Notes: a model not told the origin generated them from the letters alone. A stretch of DNA of 64,000 nucleotides from Pseudomonas brassicacearum subsp. neoaurantiaca (GCF_013608025.1 NZ_VDLV01000055.1:24884-88883); one strand, 5' to 3'; numbered from the stretch's first letter, positions 41,530 to 51,235 are shown. A program made the numbers and translations.

Positions 41530-43629
41530 TCAGCGAGCGTTGGCTTGTTGTAATGGGGTCGAGTTGTAGCGGTTTTCTAGCTGTGCGATCTGGGTGAGCA
41601 GGGCCGGGACGTCGAGGATCAACGCGACGGCGCCGCTGCCCAGGATGGTCGAGCCGCTGATGCCGCGCAGTGCGCCGAACAGCTTGCCCAAGGGTTTGAT
41701 CACGGTCTGGAATTCACCCAGCAGGTCATCCACCACCAGCCCGGCCTTGAGTTCGGCGTAGCGCACCACCACCACGTTCTGCCGGCGCGAGGCCGGGCCT
41801 TCGTGATGGAAGTGGTCGCGCAGGTACACCAGCGGCAGCACCTCGCCCCGCAGGTCGAGGTAGCCTTGTTCGCGACTGGCGATGCCATCGTCTTCGCTCA
41901 ACTCGATGCATTCCTGGACCATGTCCAGGGGTATGACATAAGTGGACTGGCCGATGCCGACCAGGAAGCCATTGATGATCGCCAGGGTCAGCGGCAAGCG
42001 GATGCGCACCACGGTGCCCTTGCCTGGCTGGCTGTCCAGGTCGACGGTGCCGCGCAGCAGCGTGATGTTGCGCTTGACCACGTCCATGCCGACGCCACGC
42101 CCGGAGAGGTTGGTGACGGCCTGGGCGGTGGAGAAGCCCGGTTCGAAAATCAGGTTGTAGATTTCCTGGTCGGTCAGGTTCGCACCCTGGGCGATCAGGC
42201 CACGTTCGTGGGCTTTTTCCAGGATGCGGTCGCGGTTCAGGCCGGCGCCGTCGTCGGCGATTTCCAGCACGATGCTGCCCGAGTCGTGGTAGGCGTTGAG
42301 GTGCAGGTGCCCCTTGGCCGGCTTGCCGGTCGCCAGCCGCGCCTCGGCGGTTTCGATGCCGTGGTCCATGGCGTTGCGCAGCAGATGCATCAGCGGGTCG
42401 CCGATCTTTTCCACCACGGTCTTGTCCAGCTCGGTTTCCGCGCCGCTGATGATCAGGTCGATGTCTTTGCCCAGTTCCTGGCTGACATCGCGCACCACCC
42501 GGCGAAAGCGGTTGAAGGTCTCGCCGATGGGGATCATGCGCAGGCGCAAGGCGCCGTCGAGAATCTCTTCCACCAGGCCGGACACCGACGAAGTGGCTTC
42601 CTGCAACGGGTCGTTCTGGCAGGTGCGGGCCAGCAGGCTGGCACCGGCGCTGGCGATCACCAGCTCACCGACGAGGTTGATCAGTTCGTCGAGTTTGTCG
42701 GCGTTGACCCGGACGTAGGCGCCATCCTTGGCTTTGTTTTCACTGGTGACGGGCTGTCTGTCGGGCGCGACCTGGGCGGGCATGCGCGGGGTCTTGCGCT
42801 GGTCCGGCATCAGCTCGCCCGTGGCGACCATGGCGGTGCTTTCGTCGCTCGGCGCCTTGGATGTTGCGACCAGGCCGGTGTTCGTCAGGGCTTCGATGTC
42901 CTGTGCGGCGACGATTTCGATCACGCAGTCTTCCCGGACGAAATCGAAGACTTCGTTGATCGCGGCGTATCCGGCGGCGGAGCGAAACGCGATATCGAAG
43001 CCCAGGTAGCAGGACTCGGCATCCCAGGCTTCAATGGCCGGTAGCGCCTCGGTCAACGTGGTGAGGTCGACGATTTCACCCAGGGTCTGCAAATAGCGCA
43101 GGAACGACAAAGGGTCCATGCCGTTGCGGAACACGTCCTGGCCGAAGCGCAGGGAAATGTTCCAGAGGCTCGCTTCGGATGAGTCGCTCGTTTCGGTTTT
43201 TGCCGCCCGGGCCGGTTCGGCTGCGGTCGGAGGCGCCTGGTATTCCTGCAGGATCTGGCACAGTTCCATTTCCCGCGCCAGGGCAGGGGGCTGCAACGTC
43301 GAGCCTTGGTTGGCGACCACGTCGATCAGCTCGAGCATATGGTCGCCGGACTTGAGCAGCACCGCGATCAAGCCCGGGTCCACCTCGACGCTGCCCTCGC
43401 GCAAGCGATCGAGCACGTCTTCGACGATGTGGGTAAAACTGACGATCGGCTCCAGGCCGAACAGTCCGGCCGAGCCCTTGATCGTGTGGGCCGCCCGGAA
43501 AATCGCGCCGATGGCGTCATCGTCGCCGGGGTCGTTTTCCAACTGCAGCAACGATTCTTCCATCGCCTGCAGTTGTTCCCGCGCCTCGACGATGAAGGTT
43601 TGTTGTGCCTGATCGAGATTGATGCTCAC
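41530..43629 (-). CDS. cheA: Chemotaxis histidine kinase CheA
   Basis: About 699 residues. The HPt domain carries the phospho-acceptor His in IFRAAHTIKGSAGLFGLE (near residue 48). After a linker come the dimerisation part (DELINLVGELVIASAGASLL), the ATPase with HLLRNAMDHGIE, IADDGAGL and SGRGVGMDVVKRNI, then the CheW-like domain. An ATG at 43635 has AAGGA only 1 base away, which is too close; the GTG at 43629 has it 7 bases upstream and is preferred, giving MSINLDQAQQ. Either start leaves the domains intact. Confidence 0.94.
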   Translation of the reverse strand: MSINLDQAQQTFIVEAREQLQAMEESLLQLENDPGDDDAIGAIFRAAHTIKGSAGLFGLEPIVSFTHIVEDVLDRLREGSVEVDPGLIAVLLKSGDHMLELIDVVANQGSTLQPPALAREMELCQILQEYQAPPTAAEPARAAKTETSDSSEASLWNISLRFGQDVFRNGMDPLSFLRYLQTLGEIVDLTTLTEALPAIEAWDAESCYLGFDIAFRSAAGYAAINEVFDFVREDCVIEIVAAQDIEALTNTGLVATSKAPSDESTAMVATGELMPDQRKTPRMPAQVAPDRQPVTSENKAKDGAYVRVNADKLDELINLVGELVIASAGASLLARTCQNDPLQEATSSVSGLVEEILDGALRLRMIPIGETFNRFRRVVRDVSQELGKDIDLIISGAETELDKTVVEKIGDPLMHLLRNAMDHGIETAEARLATGKPAKGHLHLNAYHDSGSIVLEIADDGAGLNRDRILEKAHERGLIAQGANLTDQEIYNLIFEPGFSTAQAVTNLSGRGVGMDVVKRNITLLRGTVDLDSQPGKGTVVRIRLPLTLAIINGFLVGIGQSTYVIPLDMVQECIELSEDDGIASREQGYLDLRGEVLPLVYLRDHFHHEGPASRRQNVVVVRYAELKAGLVVDDLLGEFQTVIKPLGKLFGALRGISGSTILGSGAVALILDVPALLTQIAQLENRYNSTPLQQANAR

Positions 43630-43668
43630 GCTCATTTCCTTTGTCGTGTTCGACGTGTTGCGGTGGCG

Positions 43669-43953
43669 CTAGGCAACCAGGTTGCACAGGGCCAGTGTCT
43701 CCGTGACGGCTTTGCTTTGGCCGGTCACCGTCAGTTGGGTGCCGGCCTTGGGTGCCTCGCGCTGAACCATCAGCAGCAGTTGCAGGCCGGCGCCATCCAT
43801 CTCGGTGATTTGCGACAGGTCCAGCGCCATCGCGGGCGTGGCCCCCAGTCGCGGTAGCAATTGCGCGGCCAGGTCGGCGGCGGTGTAGATCGTCAGCTCG
43901 CCATCGATCTGCACCGTCGCGGTGTCATCTTCTATTTCGTACAGCAGCGGCAT
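43669..43953 (-). CDS. STAS-domain protein in chemotaxis operon
   Basis: Single STAS domain of 94 residues: ATVQIDGELTIYTAADLAAQ, then LDLSQITEMDGAGLQLLLMV. The usual phospho-acceptor Ser (D-S-S/T/A-G) is Gly in EMDGAGL, so regulation by a serine kinase is unlikely. GGAGG precedes ATG 43953. STAS proteins of this kind are found in some gammaproteobacterial che clusters, between cheY and cheA, where their job is not settled. Confidence 0.9.
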   Translation of the reverse strand: MPLLYEIEDDTATVQIDGELTIYTAADLAAQLLPRLGATPAMALDLSQITEMDGAGLQLLLMVQREAPKAGTQLTVTGQSKAVTETLALCNLVA

Positions 43954-43968
43954 TGAAGCCTCCGGCCA

Positions 43969-44337
43969 TCAAGGAAGAATCAGCTTGGACACCGCCGCCA
44001 ACATCTGGGCCGGCTGGAATGGCTTGACCACCCAGGCCTTGGCGCCCGCGGCCTGGCCTTCTTGCTTCTTCGATTCCTGGGATTCGGTGGTGAGCATGAT
44101 GATCGGCGTGAACTTGTAGCTCGCGAGCTTCTTGACCTCCTTGACGAAGGTGATGCCGTCCATGTTCGGCATGTTCACGTCGCTGATGATCAAGTGCACC
44201 TTCTGGCCGTTGAGCTTGCCCAGTGCGTCCTTGCCATCGCTGGCCTCGATCACGTCGTAGCCGGCACTTTTCAGCGCGATGCCGACCACCTGCCGAACGC
44301 TCGCGGAGTCGTCGACAACCAATACACTTTTCGCCAT
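43969..44337 (-). CDS. cheY: Response regulator CheY
   Basis: Single-domain receiver of 122 residues. Asp53 (IISDVNMPNMDG) is the phospho-acceptor; the acidic pair is Asp9-Asp10, the Thr switch is in IIMLTTES and Lys in WVVKPFQP. AGGAGCC lies upstream of ATG 44337. It is the second gene of the operon. Confidence 0.95.
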   Translation of the reverse strand: MAKSVLVVDDSASVRQVVGIALKSAGYDVIEASDGKDALGKLNGQKVHLIISDVNMPNMDGITFVKEVKKLASYKFTPIIMLTTESQESKKQEGQAAGAKAWVVKPFQPAQMLAAVSKLILP

Positions 44338-44346
44338 GGGGGGCTC

Positions 44347-45561
44347 CTAGAAGAAGGTTATTTCCTGTGAAGTCTGTTGCGCCGCCGAGTCGCCGTGGTG
44401 ATTGCGGCGCTGCTCGTCGGTGGCATAGGTGGTTTCCATGCGCGCGAGCCATTGGCGGGCGTCGATGGAAGCGGCCTGTTCGGGCGACTGGCTGGCCTGC
44501 TGCATGTGCACATGCAGGTCCTCGATGTTGTCGCGCACGTGGCTGAGGATCTGGCTGACCCGATCTTGGAATTGCAGGCTGACCAGCACTTCGGTGAGCT
44601 CGTCGCGAATGCCGAAGCTCTCCCGTTGCAACATGTCGGCCGAATCGGCGAGGCGCCCGGTGACGCTCTGGAAGCGCTCGAGTACACGCTGGATGCTGCC
44701 TTCGGACACGGCCACGGATTGGCTGTCCTGGTCGGCACCGCTGGAGGCCGCATGGACCAATTGGGTGATGGCGGTGTTGATGACGTCGACCTTGGCCGAC
44801 ATCTGTTGACCGGTCTCGCTGGACTTGCTCGAGAGGGCGCGCACCGCGTCGGCCACCACCGCAAAGCCACGTCCGGCTTCGCCTGCGCGAGCGGCTTCGA
44901 TGGCAGCGTTGAGGGCCAACAGGTTGGTCTGTGCGGCAATCGCCGCGACGTCGGCGGCCATGGTCCGCAACTCACCGGTATAGGCCGTCAGGTTGCGCAC
45001 CTGGGCGAGGGTTTCATCACGGCTGGCCTGGGTGGCTTTCAGCGAATCGATGACCTTGACCAGTTCGCCTTCGCTCTGCGCCAGCACCTGGACGGCACCG
45101 CCGCTGCTGCTGCCGGCCAACTCGCCGGCGGCCAGTTGCGAGGCTTGCACGGTTTCTTCAAGGCGCGAGGAGATGCCGGTGAAACGGCTGGTCAACGAGA
45201 CGATTGCGGTTTCAGTCTGCTGGCGCGAGCTTTCGACTTGCTTGGCCCAGATCGGCATTGCGCCGAGCATCACTTCGTTGAGTTGCGCAGATCCATCGTG
45301 GCTGGCGTGGCTTGCTTGCAATTCGTGATGGGCAGCGGCGGCTGCGATGGCCTGGTTGAATTGAACACGTTGCGACCGCGCGCCGAACAGGCCGGCGCCC
45401 ACGCCGAGGATCAGCAGCGCGGCGCTCAGGCTGATGTTCTGCGCGTTCGCGCCATTCAATACCAGCACGCCGACGCAGGCGGCAACGGCCACGATTATGG
45501 CGGGCCAGAGCACGCGAGGCTGGGATTTGGCGAAGGATTGGTCGTGGGAATACGACGTCAT
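44347..45561 (-). CDS. MCP-like chemoreceptor without periplasmic domain
   Basis: Protein of 404 residues. Two adjacent hydrophobic helices (about 19-36 and 43-60) anchor it with no room for a periplasmic sensor and no clear HAMP. The signalling domain has AADVAAIAAQTNLLALNAAI and EAARAGEAGRGFAVVADAVR. A C-terminal part with LVSLQFQDRVSQILSHVRDN and the QEITFF end follows. It is the first gene of the che operon. It probably senses an internal signal or acts with the second MCP. Confidence 0.9.
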   Translation of the reverse strand: MTSYSHDQSFAKSQPRVLWPAIIVAVAACVGVLVLNGANAQNISLSAALLILGVGAGLFGARSQRVQFNQAIAAAAAHHELQASHASHDGSAQLNEVMLGAMPIWAKQVESSRQQTETAIVSLTSRFTGISSRLEETVQASQLAAGELAGSSSGGAVQVLAQSEGELVKVIDSLKATQASRDETLAQVRNLTAYTGELRTMAADVAAIAAQTNLLALNAAIEAARAGEAGRGFAVVADAVRALSSKSSETGQQMSAKVDVINTAITQLVHAASSGADQDSQSVAVSEGSIQRVLERFQSVTGRLADSADMLQRESFGIRDELTEVLVSLQFQDRVSQILSHVRDNIEDLHVHMQQASQSPEQAASIDARQWLARMETTYATDEQRRNHHGDSAAQQTSQEITFF

Positions 45562-45745
45562 GGTTCGGTCCTTGAACAGTGTTGCGGACAGGTGTTTGCG
45601 AATAACTGGTTATCTGCAAAACCGACTTGGCCTTGAGGACCAGTCGTCCGGTTTTGCTAAAAAGATGGCACATTGATATCTCAGAATAGACGAGATTCCA
45701 AAAATGTCGAGGTGGCCTGACCTGTGGAAAGAGGCTCGGTGAACC

Positions 45746-45878
45746 TGTGGCGAGGGGATTTATCCCCGCTGGGTTGCGAAGCAGCCCCAAGGTCCACAAG
45801 GGAAGTAAGCCTGAGCCCTAGGTAACCCACAGTCAGGGCCGCTTCGCGCCCCAGCGGGGATAAATCCCCTCGCCACAA
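45746..45878. repeat. Paired REP/REPIN-like element, GGATTTATCC core
   Basis: Left arm GTGGCGAGGGGATTTATCCC then GCTGGGTTGCGAAGCAGCCC; right arm its near complement. About 45 bases between the arms. It separates the divergent che operon and MATE gene. Confidence 0.9.
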
Positions 45879-45967
45879 CAGTGTTCGTCAGATCATTCTC
45901 TGAAACACAACGAAAGGATTGAGCTAAATTACCCCGCATCAAATTTCGAACCTGCCATCGAGCCCTC

Positions 45968-47314
45968 ATGCCCACCCAGCCTCTCTGGAAAACCTACCTG
46001 CTGTTCCTGGCCCCCATGGTCTTGTCCAATTTCCTGCAATCGATGTCCGGTACGCTCAACAGCATCTATATCGGCCAGATGCTCGGCACCCAGGCCTTGG
46101 CGGCGGTGTCGGGGATGTTTCCCATCGTGTTTTTCTTCATCGCGTTGGTGATTGGCCTGGGCGCCGGGGCAGGGGTGTTGATCGGGCAGGCGTATGGCGC
46201 CGGCGAGACCGGGACGGTGAAGGCGATTGCCGGTTCGACGCTGTTGTTGGGGGCGATCATCGGGTTGGTCGCGGCGGTGCTGGGCAGTGTCTTTGCCCGC
46301 GAAGGCCTGCAGGGACTCGGGACACCGGCCGATGTGCTGGACGATGCGGTCTCCTATGCGCGGGTGATGATGTGGATCTTGCCGATGCTGCTGGTGTTCG
46401 TGCTCTTCACCCAGCTGTTACGCGGCGTCAGCGACACCGTTTCGCCGCTGCTGGCGTTGCTCGTTTCCACCAGCGTCGGAATGATGCTGACGCCGGTGTT
46501 GATCCGTGGCTGGCTGGGGTTCCCGCAGATGGGCATCCAGAGCGCGGCACTGGCGGGCCTGGTGGGCACCGCGTCGGCGATGGCGATGCTGGCGTGGCGC
46601 CTGAACCGCCGGGCGCATGCCTTGGCGCCGGATCGGGCGTTGTTCGCGGCGATGCGCCTGGACCGGGACATCCTCGGCAAAGTCCTGCGCATCGGCCTGC
46701 CCACCGGTTTGCAAATGGTCGTGATCTCGCTGTCGGAGCTGGTCATCCTCGCCCTGGTCAATCGCCACGGTTCCCAGGCCACGGCGGCCTACGGCGCGGT
46801 AACGCAGATCGTCAATTACGTGCAGTTCCCGGCGCTGTCGATCGCCATCACCGCTTCGATCCTCGGTGCCCAGGCCATCGGCGCCGGGCGCCTGGAACGC
46901 CTGGGGCCGATCCTGCGCACCGGACTGCTGATCAATGTCTGGCTGACCGGTGGGCTGGTGCTGCTGGGTTACCTGTTGTCCCACTGGCTACTGGGGGTGT
47001 TTCTCACCGACCCGGCGGCGCGGGTCCAGGCCGAGCACTTGCTGCACATCATGCTCTGGAGCCTCCTGGTGTTCGGCTTCCAGGCGATCATCGGCGGGAT
47101 CATGCGCGCCAGCGGCACGGTGCTGGTGCCGGTAGCGATTTCGATCTTCTGCATCATCGGCGTGCAAGTGCCGGTCGCCTACCTGTTCGACGCACACTTC
47201 GGCCTGCAAGGGGTGTGGATGGCGTTTCCAGTGGCTTACCTGAGCATGCTGTTGCTGCAGACGCTGTATTACAAACGGGTCTGGCAGCATCAGCGGATCG
47301 AGCGGTTGGTGTAG
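45968..47314 (+). CDS. MATE-family efflux transporter
   Basis: Inner-membrane transporter of 448 residues with 12 helices in two homologous halves. Characteristic parts: MSGTLNSIYIGQMLGTQALA in half one, with GAGAGVLIGQAYGAGETGTV, and RIGLPTGLQMVVISLSELVI with ALSIAITASILGAQAIGAGR in half two. MATE pumps export cationic drugs or metabolites using Na+ or H+. It starts at ATG 45968; no operon partner. Substrate unknown. Confidence 0.9.
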   Translation: MPTQPLWKTYLLFLAPMVLSNFLQSMSGTLNSIYIGQMLGTQALAAVSGMFPIVFFFIALVIGLGAGAGVLIGQAYGAGETGTVKAIAGSTLLLGAIIGLVAAVLGSVFAREGLQGLGTPADVLDDAVSYARVMMWILPMLLVFVLFTQLLRGVSDTVSPLLALLVSTSVGMMLTPVLIRGWLGFPQMGIQSAALAGLVGTASAMAMLAWRLNRRAHALAPDRALFAAMRLDRDILGKVLRIGLPTGLQMVVISLSELVILALVNRHGSQATAAYGAVTQIVNYVQFPALSIAITASILGAQAIGAGRLERLGPILRTGLLINVWLTGGLVLLGYLLSHWLLGVFLTDPAARVQAEHLLHIMLWSLLVFGFQAIIGGIMRASGTVLVPVAISIFCIIGVQVPVAYLFDAHFGLQGVWMAFPVAYLSMLLLQTLYYKRVWQHQRIERLV

Positions 47315-47332
47315 TTGGCTTATCACTGATCC

Positions 47333-47424
47333 CTGTGGGAGCGAGCTTGCTCGCGATAGCATTGGTACATTCAACATTGATATAGGCTGACACACCGCCA
47401 TCGCGAGCAAGCTCGCTCCCACAC
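47333..47424. repeat. Paired REP-like element, GTGGGAGCGAGC class
   Basis: Left arm GTGGGAGCGAGCTTGCTCGC, right arm its complement, 45-50 bases apart. This is a different class from the GTGGCGAGG elements and matches those at 48130 and 53931. Confidence 0.9.
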
Positions 47425-47462
47425 GGGCGGTCACCTTCTTCCCGTCATCCACGAGGATTCCG

Positions 47463-48125
47463 ATGTCCGTAGAACGCCCCTCCATCGCCTACCGCGCCTT
47501 CCTCTTCGACATGGACGGCACGCTGCTCAATTCCGTCGCCGCCACTGAGCGGATCTGGACCCGTTGGGCCATCCGCCATGGCCTGGACGTGGCGAAGTTC
47601 CTGCCGACCATCCACGGCGTGCGCGCCATCGACACCGTCGCCCGCCAGAACCTGCCCGGGGTGGACGCCCAGGCCGAGGCCGCGCAGTTGACCGTCGAAG
47701 AAATCGAAGACGTGGAAGGAGTGGTCGAGGTGCCCGGTGCGCTGGCGTTTCTCAAGAGCCTGCCGCCGACGCAATGGGCCATCGTTACGTCGGCGCCCAT
47801 GGCCTTGGCTTTACGCCGGATGGAAGCCGCCGGGATCCCGCGTCCCGAGGTGATGGTGACCGCCGAAGACGTGAGCGCCGGCAAGCCGAATCCAACGTGC
47901 TATCTCGTGGCCGCGCAACGCTTGCAAGTGGCCCCGGAGGAATGCCTGGTGTTCGAAGACGCCGAAGCCGGGATCAAGGCGGGCGAGGCAGCGGGCATGG
48001 ACGTGATGGTGGTGACAGCCACGCATACGCATCCGGTGGTGACGTTGCATGGGCAGATCGCGGATTACCGTGGGTTGAGCATTGCGGTGGACGACGGATT
48101 GATACGCCTATCAAGCCACCACTAA
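47463..48125 (+). CDS. HAD-IA family phosphatase
   Basis: Protein of 220 residues, similar to sugar-phosphate/glycerol-3-phosphate phosphatases (DOG/YfbT group). Motif I is LFDMDGTLLNS with both Asp residues, motif II is AIVTSAP, the Lys is in AGKPNPTCY, and motif IV is VFEDAEAGIKAGEAAGM. GAGG lies 7 bases before ATG 47463. It lies between two REP pairs, so it is probably a single-gene unit. Confidence 0.88.
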   Translation: MSVERPSIAYRAFLFDMDGTLLNSVAATERIWTRWAIRHGLDVAKFLPTIHGVRAIDTVARQNLPGVDAQAEAAQLTVEEIEDVEGVVEVPGALAFLKSLPPTQWAIVTSAPMALALRRMEAAGIPRPEVMVTAEDVSAGKPNPTCYLVAAQRLQVAPEECLVFEDAEAGIKAGEAAGMDVMVVTATHTHPVVTLHGQIADYRGLSIAVDDGLIRLSSHH

Positions 48126-48129
48126 ACCC

Positions 48130-48220
48130 CTGTGGGAGCGAGCTTGCTCGCGATAGCGTTCGTTCAGCCAGCACTGATGCTGGATGGACCACCGCCATCG
48201 CGAGCAAGCTCGCTCCCACA
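48130..48220. repeat. Paired REP-like element, GTGGGAGCGAGC class
   Basis: Arms GTGGGAGCGAGCTTGCTCGC and its complement, separated by about 45 bases. Same class as 47333 and 53931. Sits between convergent genes. Confidence 0.9.
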
Positions 48221-48245
48221 TTGGATCCGCGGTGATTCGATCAGG

Positions 48246-49619
48246 TCAGGTCACTACGCGATAGCACGGCACATACGCCGCGCCGCCCGGCAGTTTCATC
48301 CGGTGCTGTGCGACGAAAGCCTGGAGCAAGCGATCGAGGGGCTCCATGATCGCGGCGTCGCCGTGGATTTCGTACGGGCCGTGTTCTTCGATCAGACGGA
48401 TGCCCTTGTCCTTGACGTTCCCCGCCACGATGCCCGAGAACGCCCGGCGCAGGTTCGCGGCCAATTCGTGGGCTGGCAATTCGCGGCTCAGGCCCAGGCT
48501 GGCCATGTTGGCGTGGGTCGGGTCGAACGGACGCTGGAAACCTTCGTCGATTTTCAGCAGCCAGTTGAAGTGGAAGGCGTCGTTGCGCTCGCGGCGGAAC
48601 TGCTTCACTTCCTTCAGCCCTTGAGTCATCTGACGGGCGACTTCGGCCGGGTCGTCGATGATGATCTGGTAGTGCTTCTGCGCGGCTTCGCCCAGGGTCG
48701 CGCCGACAAATGCGTGCAGTTGCTCGAAATACGGCGTGGCGCTTTTAGGCCCGGTGAGGATCACCGGGAAGGGCAGGTCCTGGTTGGCCGGGTGCATCAG
48801 GATGCCCAGCAGGTAGAGGAACTCTTCCGCCGTCCCGGCGCCGCCCGGGAAGATGATGATGCCGTGGCCGACGCGCACGAAGGCTTCCAGGCGCTTCTCG
48901 ATGTCCGGCAGGATCACCAGCTCATTGACGATCGGGTTCGGCGCTTCGGCGGCGATGATGCCCGGCTCGGTCAGGCCCAGGTAGCGACCGCCGTGGATGC
49001 GCTGCTTGGCGTGGGCGATGGTGGCGCCTTTCATCGGGCCCTTCATCACGCCCGGGCCGCAGCCGGTGCAGATGTCCAGGCTGCGCAGGCCCAGTTCGTG
49101 GCCGACTTTCTTGGTGTATTTGTATTCTTCGGTGTTGATCGAGTGGCCGCCCCAGCACACGACGATTTTCGGCTCCACGCCCGGGCGCAGGGTGCGGGCG
49201 TTGCGCAGCAGGTGGAAGACGTAGTCGCTGATGCCCTGGGATGAGCTCAGGTCGATGCGCTGGCTGTCCAGTTCGTTCTCGGTGTAGACGATGTCGCGCA
49301 GGGCGCTGAACAACATCTCGCGGGTGCTGGCAATCATCTCTCCGTCGACGAATGCGTCGGCCGGGGCGTTCAGCAGCTCCAGGCGCACGCCTCGGTCCTG
49401 CTGGTGAATGCGGATCTCGAAGTCCTTGTAGGCTTCCAGGATGGTCTTGGCGTTATCGACATGGGCGCCGGTATTGAGAATGGCCAGGGCGCACTGGCGG
49501 AAAAGATCGTAGATGCTGCCGGAACCGGCTTCGCTCAGCTGTTGCACTTCGCGTTGGGACAGGGTTTCCAGGCTGCCCTTCGGGCTGACCGAAGCGTTGA
49601 TTACATGTCTTTGAGTCAT
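48246..49619 (-). CDS. ppnN: Pyrimidine/purine 5'-nucleotide nucleosidase PpnN
   Basis: LOG-family nucleosidase of 457 residues that hydrolyses nucleoside monophosphates to base and ribose 5-phosphate; the E. coli enzyme is controlled by (p)ppGpp. Family parts: VVCWGGHSINTEEYKYTKKV, CTGCGPGVMKGPMKGATIAH, and the catalytic PGGAGTAEEF with its Glu. The long N-terminal domain is that of PpnN (YgdH) and not of the short LOG proteins. GGAAAG precedes ATG 49619. Confidence 0.92.
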   Translation of the reverse strand: MTQRHVINASVSPKGSLETLSQREVQQLSEAGSGSIYDLFRQCALAILNTGAHVDNAKTILEAYKDFEIRIHQQDRGVRLELLNAPADAFVDGEMIASTREMLFSALRDIVYTENELDSQRIDLSSSQGISDYVFHLLRNARTLRPGVEPKIVVCWGGHSINTEEYKYTKKVGHELGLRSLDICTGCGPGVMKGPMKGATIAHAKQRIHGGRYLGLTEPGIIAAEAPNPIVNELVILPDIEKRLEAFVRVGHGIIIFPGGAGTAEEFLYLLGILMHPANQDLPFPVILTGPKSATPYFEQLHAFVGATLGEAAQKHYQIIIDDPAEVARQMTQGLKEVKQFRRERNDAFHFNWLLKIDEGFQRPFDPTHANMASLGLSRELPAHELAANLRRAFSGIVAGNVKDKGIRLIEEHGPYEIHGDAAIMEPLDRLLQAFVAQHRMKLPGGAAYVPCYRVVT

Positions 49620-49836
49620 TCAGCTTTCCTTGAAAACGATGCCGCTCGCACGACGGCGGCATCTTGAAAAAAACATCCACGCAGGAAGATCGCACGATCC
49701 TTGCGGTATCGCCATGGACTTTGATCCGGGTCCTTCGGGTCGCTTGCCACTTAAAATGAGCCCCAGCATAGCTAAATCGACCGGGCAGGCGATAATGCGC
49801 GACTCTTTTCACGCCACACAAGGAAATTGCGACGCG

Positions 49837-50373
49837 ATGTTCGAGATCAAACCGTGGGACGCCGCCGACTACCGGCGACAGACCCGTCGCAGCACGTTCA
49901 TCCTGGCCGTGGTGTTTCTCGCGCTGGCGATGCTGTTGTCCAGTCTGGCGGTGATGGCGTTCGGTACGCCTGGAGGGGACAACTTTCGCTTCAATGTCGG
50001 TGGCGTATTTGCTGCCGTGTTGGTGATGGTCGGGCTGATGCGCGGGTATTTCTGGTCGCAGCCGTGGATGAGCGCTGCGGTGTACGGCTGGCAGCTCAAG
50101 CGCAGCCTGATGAGCATCACCAACGTCATGCACCAGGTGAAGGCCGGTGTGCAGGCCCGGGATCCGGCGGCGATGAAGCTGCTGCGTTTCTATCACCTTG
50201 GCCTGGCCCAGATGCACCTGCTGGACGCCAACTCCAGCGACCACGCCTCGCTGGTTCGCGAGGCCGACGAGCATCTGGAAAAACTCCAGGCGCAAGGCCT
50301 GGACCCTGATCAGTCACGCTTGGACCCGGCCTGGATCGACGCCGTGAAACAGGCCTACAACCCGCGGCCATAG
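49837..50373 (+). CDS. DUF3087 family membrane protein
   Basis: Protein of 178 residues: MFEIKPWDAADYRRQTRRST, two helices (about 20-42 and 52-72), then the soluble DUF3087 part with WQLKRSLMSITNVMHQVKAG and LLRFYHLGLAQMHLLDANSS. AAGGAA lies 9 bases before ATG 49837; the open frame back to 49630 is upstream sequence. Function unknown; the family is widespread in Pseudomonas. Confidence 0.88.
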   Translation: MFEIKPWDAADYRRQTRRSTFILAVVFLALAMLLSSLAVMAFGTPGGDNFRFNVGGVFAAVLVMVGLMRGYFWSQPWMSAAVYGWQLKRSLMSITNVMHQVKAGVQARDPAAMKLLRFYHLGLAQMHLLDANSSDHASLVREADEHLEKLQAQGLDPDQSRLDPAWIDAVKQAYNPRP

Positions 50374-50461
50374 CGGCCGCTCGTCGGTTGCCCAAGGGGA
50401 AAAATCAAACCCTGGTCCGCAGGCGCCTTTCTCATGAACAGTCATGGAAAGGAGAGTCGAG

Positions 50462-51214
50462 ATGCCTGGAAAGATTGTTCATGGAACCTGGGCCATGTTC
50501 TGCGCGGCAACGATGGGCCTGGCGGGCTGCGCGGGCGGCAACAGCCATTCACCGGTGGATGCCCCGGGCGCCGCGAAAAGCCCGACCACCGCGACCTTGG
50601 AAGCGGGGGCCGGGATCATGCAGAACAAACCCCCGCTGCAAGCATTGGATACCTACCTCGATGGCTTTCATTTCTATAACGGACGAATGTCCGGGCAAAT
50701 GGAAGCGCACCACTACTGCACGGCACTGAACGAAGAAGTCTTCCAGTGCGCCATCTTTGACGCCAATACCGCCAACGCCAAATTGATGGGCGTGGAGTAC
50801 ATCATCAGCAAGCGCTTGTTCGAAGGTTTGCCCGCCGCCGAGAAGCAGCTATGGCACAGCCATGTGCACGAGGTGAAGTCGGGTCAATTGGTGGCGCCAG
50901 GCATACCCGAAGTCGCGGAGACACGCTTGATGAAAAACCTGGTCAGCACCTACGGCAAGACATGGCACACCTGGCACACCGAGCAGGGCAATGCGCTGCC
51001 CTACGGTGTCCCGCAACTGATGATGGGCTTCACCGCCGACGGCCAGATCGATTCGCAACTGGTGCGCGAGCGCGACGGGCGGATGGGCATCGATAGCGAA
51101 GCGAAGAAACGCGCCCGCGAATCCATTGAGGCGCCGGCAATCGATCCTGGCGCGGACGCGTGGCAGAAAGGCAAGATTTGGCAGATCAAGGATCCGACGG
51201 GGCATGCTCATTGA
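50462..51214 (+). CDS. OBAP-family (DUF1264) lipoprotein
   Basis: Protein of 250 residues. The N-terminus has a lipobox, TMGLAGC, after a hydrophobic signal, so it is likely a lipoprotein. The rest is the OBAP domain: LDGFHFYNGRMSGQMEAHHY, then FDANTANAKLMGVEYIISKR, WHSHVHEVKSGQLVAPGIPE, and PQLMMGFTADGQ. The family is named from plant oil-body proteins; its bacterial role is unknown. AAGGAGAG lies 6 bases before ATG 50462. Confidence 0.88.
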   Translation: MPGKIVHGTWAMFCAATMGLAGCAGGNSHSPVDAPGAAKSPTTATLEAGAGIMQNKPPLQALDTYLDGFHFYNGRMSGQMEAHHYCTALNEEVFQCAIFDANTANAKLMGVEYIISKRLFEGLPAAEKQLWHSHVHEVKSGQLVAPGIPEVAETRLMKNLVSTYGKTWHTWHTEQGNALPYGVPQLMMGFTADGQIDSQLVRERDGRMGIDSEAKKRARESIEAPAIDPGADAWQKGKIWQIKDPTGHAH

Positions 51215-51235
51215 AGCGTATTGCCGCGATGCTTT

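Noticed and set aside
40022..41569. Plus-strand frame of 515 codons opposite the MCP
   Set aside because: Same reason: antisense of an obvious chemoreceptor, no ribosome site, no family resemblance.
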